From Rhodococcus erythropolis NBRC 15567 (GTDB lineage Bacteria > Actinomycetota > Actinomycetes > Mycobacteriales > Mycobacteriaceae), in the NCBI RefSeq assembly GCF_001552595.1, contig NZ_BCRM01000043.1, positions 1 to 34,223 on the forward strand: a DNA stretch of 34,223 nt, in the 5' to 3' direction. Position 1 is the first letter of the stretch. Every line of letters starts with the position of its first letter. Positions 32,663-34,223 of this stretch are shown piece after piece. Both the position numbers and the translations under genes were made by a program. The notes beneath the pieces are model-generated. The model saw only the letters and a list, made by a program, of their open reading frames with translations, was not told where the DNA came from and searched no databases.

Positions 32663-33273
32663 CAGCGGCACCTGGATTCACGGTCCGTCGAACATGGGCC
32701 GCTGCAGTAGTGGCGACAATGCTCTTGATCGGCGGATGTTCTGACGACGGCGACTCGCCGACCCGCGTCCTCGCGACCGGCCAACAAGATTTGCCGCCAG
32801 AGATTCGCGCTGTGGTCGACGGTCCGGATGTCCCGACCACGCTTCGCATAGTCGACAGCACCGCTGACGTTCTGTCGATCAAGACGACGACAGACGGCTC
32901 GCTCATTCCGCCCGATGATGTCAGTGAGATCGGATGGTGGGCAGATTCGGCATTCCCGGGCTCGGGCGCGGGCACCGTGGTGATCACCGGACACATCAAC
33001 GACATCTATCAAGGTGACGGTTTCGGAAAGAAGTTCTCGACACTGGAAATCGGCTCGATCGTGACCGTGGCGGGCGCCGGCGGACAGACCTGGAACTACC
33101 GTATCGATGCGGTCGATCACTACGGCAAGGACGGCGAGCTGCCGGTCGAGAGATTGAACAGCCTCGACGGACCGGAAACCCTCGCGCTGATCACCTGCGG
33201 CGGCGAGTTCGTCGGTCCACCCTTCGGTTACGAGGACAACGACGTCGCGTGGGGAACTCCGGTGCCTGTATAG
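32659..33273 (+). CDS. Class F-type sortase, predicted lipoprotein
   Basis: The 204-residue protein has an N-terminal hydrophobic stretch ending LLIGGC (C27), a plausible lipobox, then a polar linker and a sortase domain. Catalytic H112 is in VITGHIND and C180 in ALITCGGEF, the TLxTC-type box. The third catalytic residue, Arg in the usual YRDN segment, reads GYEDN here, with Glu192 at the expected place. Sortases cut a sorting signal and join proteins to cell-wall or pilus nucleophiles outside the membrane. Class F assignment is from size, single N-terminal anchor and the CGG motif. It is co-translated with the preceding secreted protein. Confidence 0.8.
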   Translation: MTAAPGFTVRRTWAAAVVATMLLIGGCSDDGDSPTRVLATGQQDLPPEIRAVVDGPDVPTTLRIVDSTADVLSIKTTTDGSLIPPDDVSEIGWWADSAFPGSGAGTVVITGHINDIYQGDGFGKKFSTLEIGSIVTVAGAGGQTWNYRIDAVDHYGKDGELPVERLNSLDGPETLALITCGGEFVGPPFGYEDNDVAWGTPVPV

Positions 33274-33366
33274 GCGAAAACCAGACGTCGGAACGGTTGA
33301 TAAACTGGGCCCCGCGTTCGTGGCCATCCACGCACGTTTCGAAAGTCCGAAGAAGGAGATTGTGCT

Positions 33367-34167
33367 GTGGTTGACCTCGCCTATGTCATCGCTGGGTCCG
33401 AAGCGACTGGCGGTGCCGGCCTGCAGGTCGACCTGAAGACGTTCCAGGCATTGGACGTCTACGGCGTAGCGACCACCACATGCATCGTCTCGTTCGATCC
33501 CAAGAACAACTGGGGTCATCGCTTCGTTCCGATCGCTCCTGACGTGATCGCTGATCAGATCGAGGCTGCCACTGCGGCTCACGATCTGGACGTCGTCAAG
33601 ATCGGCATGTTGGGCACTCCCGCCACGATCGAGGTTGTGGCAGAGGGTCTGCGTCGGCAGTCCTGGCGCCACGTCGTCCTCGACCCGGTCCTGATCTGCA
33701 AGGGCCAGGAGCCCGGCGCGGCTCTCGATACCGATACAGCACTTCGTGATTCGATCCTCCCGCTCGCCACCGTCGTCACACCCAATCTGTTCGAGGCACG
33801 CACCCTCGCCGGAATGGACAGCATCGAAAGCGTGGACGACCTCATCGAGGCCGCACGGCGTATCCACGACCTCGGACCCAAGTACGTGCTCGCAAAGGGT
33901 GGTGTCGAACTCGCCGGTGGCGACGCCGTCGACGTGTTGTTCGACGGCACCGACGTGACGGTTCTCTCCGCCCCCAAGGTCGGCGAAGAGCGCGTCTCGG
34001 GTGCCGGTTGCACGCTGGCCGCCGCGGTGACCGCCGAACTGGCAAAGGGCGCCGACGTGGGAGAAGCCGTCGCTCTGGCCAAGAAGTTCGTCACGGCGGG
34101 CATCGAAGGCCGCGTCTCGGCACACACGCCGTTCGACACCGTCTGGCAGGGCGCTTTCAAGGGATAG
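33367..34167 (+). CDS. Pyridoxal / hydroxymethylpyrimidine kinase (PdxK/ThiD family)
   Basis: The 266-residue ribokinase-like enzyme phosphorylates pyridoxal or hydroxymethylpyrimidine for B6 or thiamin metabolism. Start GTG 33367 has AAGGAGA (33353-33359) 7 nt upstream. The N-terminus VIAGSEATGGAGLQVDLKTFQALDVYGVATTT is the ThiD/PdxK signature, followed by FDPKNNWGHRFVPI, the version typical of PdxK proteins of Bacillus/Staphylococcus. VVLDPVLICKGQ and TPNLFEARTL lie in the core. GAGCTLAAAVTAE is the anion hole, with a Cys next to the catalytic position, as in dual-specificity enzymes. Pyridoxal kinase is somewhat preferred over pure ThiD. A 93-nt gap separates it from the sortase; TTGATAAACT at ~33297 may be part of its promoter. 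Only 56 nt follow. Confidence 0.87.
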   Translation: MVDLAYVIAGSEATGGAGLQVDLKTFQALDVYGVATTTCIVSFDPKNNWGHRFVPIAPDVIADQIEAATAAHDLDVVKIGMLGTPATIEVVAEGLRRQSWRHVVLDPVLICKGQEPGAALDTDTALRDSILPLATVVTPNLFEARTLAGMDSIESVDDLIEAARRIHDLGPKYVLAKGGVELAGGDAVDVLFDGTDVTVLSAPKVGEERVSGAGCTLAAAVTAELAKGADVGEAVALAKKFVTAGIEGRVSAHTPFDTVWQGAFKG

Positions 34168-34223
34168 GCGCACTGCGGCTCACATCGCCGCGCGCGGCCT
34201 GGCAGGATCGAGTGCGTGAGTAC

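Noticed and set aside
32278..34173. Long minus-strand open frame (631 codons) opposite the secreted protein, sortase and kinase genes
   Set aside because: It lies antisense to three well-supported genes, has no family resemblance and is Arg/Asp/Val-rich, as expected from antisense of GC-rich codons.
34211..34223. Possible start of another gene (GTG 34216) at the window edge
   Set aside because: Fewer than three codons are visible, so no frame or product can be supported.

Overview
This is a high-GC actinobacterial chromosome window. The order tlyA-nadK-recN-steA-steB-pyrG-NUDIX-xerD-parA-scpA-scpB-rluB-cmk-der is the conserved core block that mycobacteria carry around Rv1691-Rv1713. GTG/TTG starts, GTGA stop/start overlaps and protein sequences fit the Mycobacteriales. 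The likely genus is Rhodococcus (R. erythropolis/qingshengii-like); this is inferred from gene order and protein character, with no database search.

Region 1 (1-17956, + strand) is housekeeping. It opens with a strong hairpin terminator of an unseen upstream gene. It then encodes an RGG-armed TPR protein, a HAD hydrolase, a small hypothetical protein, the rRNA methyltransferase TlyA, NAD kinase, RecN, the envelope/cytokinesis pair SteA/SteB (SteB is the MctB homologue), CTP synthase, an ADP-ribose-type NUDIX hydrolase and a XerD-type recombinase. A second block has its own leader and holds a ParA-like ATPase, the condensin partners ScpA and ScpB, RluB with an unusually long Arg/Asp-rich repeat arm, CMP kinase and the double GTPase Der. 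Many genes overlap by 1-4 nt, so translation is probably coupled.

Region 2 (17999-22845) starts with tRNA-Pro(GGG), which has a clear promoter and a perfect 17-bp terminator. Beyond it lies accessory-looking DNA: small hypothetical membrane proteins, what looks like a truncated paralogue, a large PH-PH-SHOCT protein and a minus-strand membrane-protein cluster. Most of these have no recognisable function.

Region 3 (22934-30225) is a six-gene minus-strand peptide/oligopeptide ABC importer operon: two ATPases, a lipoprotein binding protein, two permeases and a SCO6745/SalK-family protein. It is divergent from a TetR-family regulator. The intergenic space has a good promoter whose -35 box sits inside a perfect inverted repeat. 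A 10-codon leader ORF with an ideal Shine-Dalgarno is fused by an ATGA overlap to the first importer gene.

Region 4 (30310-34167) holds a class II glutamine amidotransferase with a small four-helix membrane protein on the minus strand. On the plus strand are a secreted Gly/Pro-rich protein overlapping a lipoprotein-type class F sortase, and a pyridoxal/HMP kinase of the PdxK/ThiD family. In the sortase the position expected for the catalytic arginine reads as glutamate.

The most interesting leads are the regulatory architecture of the importer operon, the sortase with its co-encoded partner, and the uncharacterised tRNA-adjacent membrane/PH-domain cluster.
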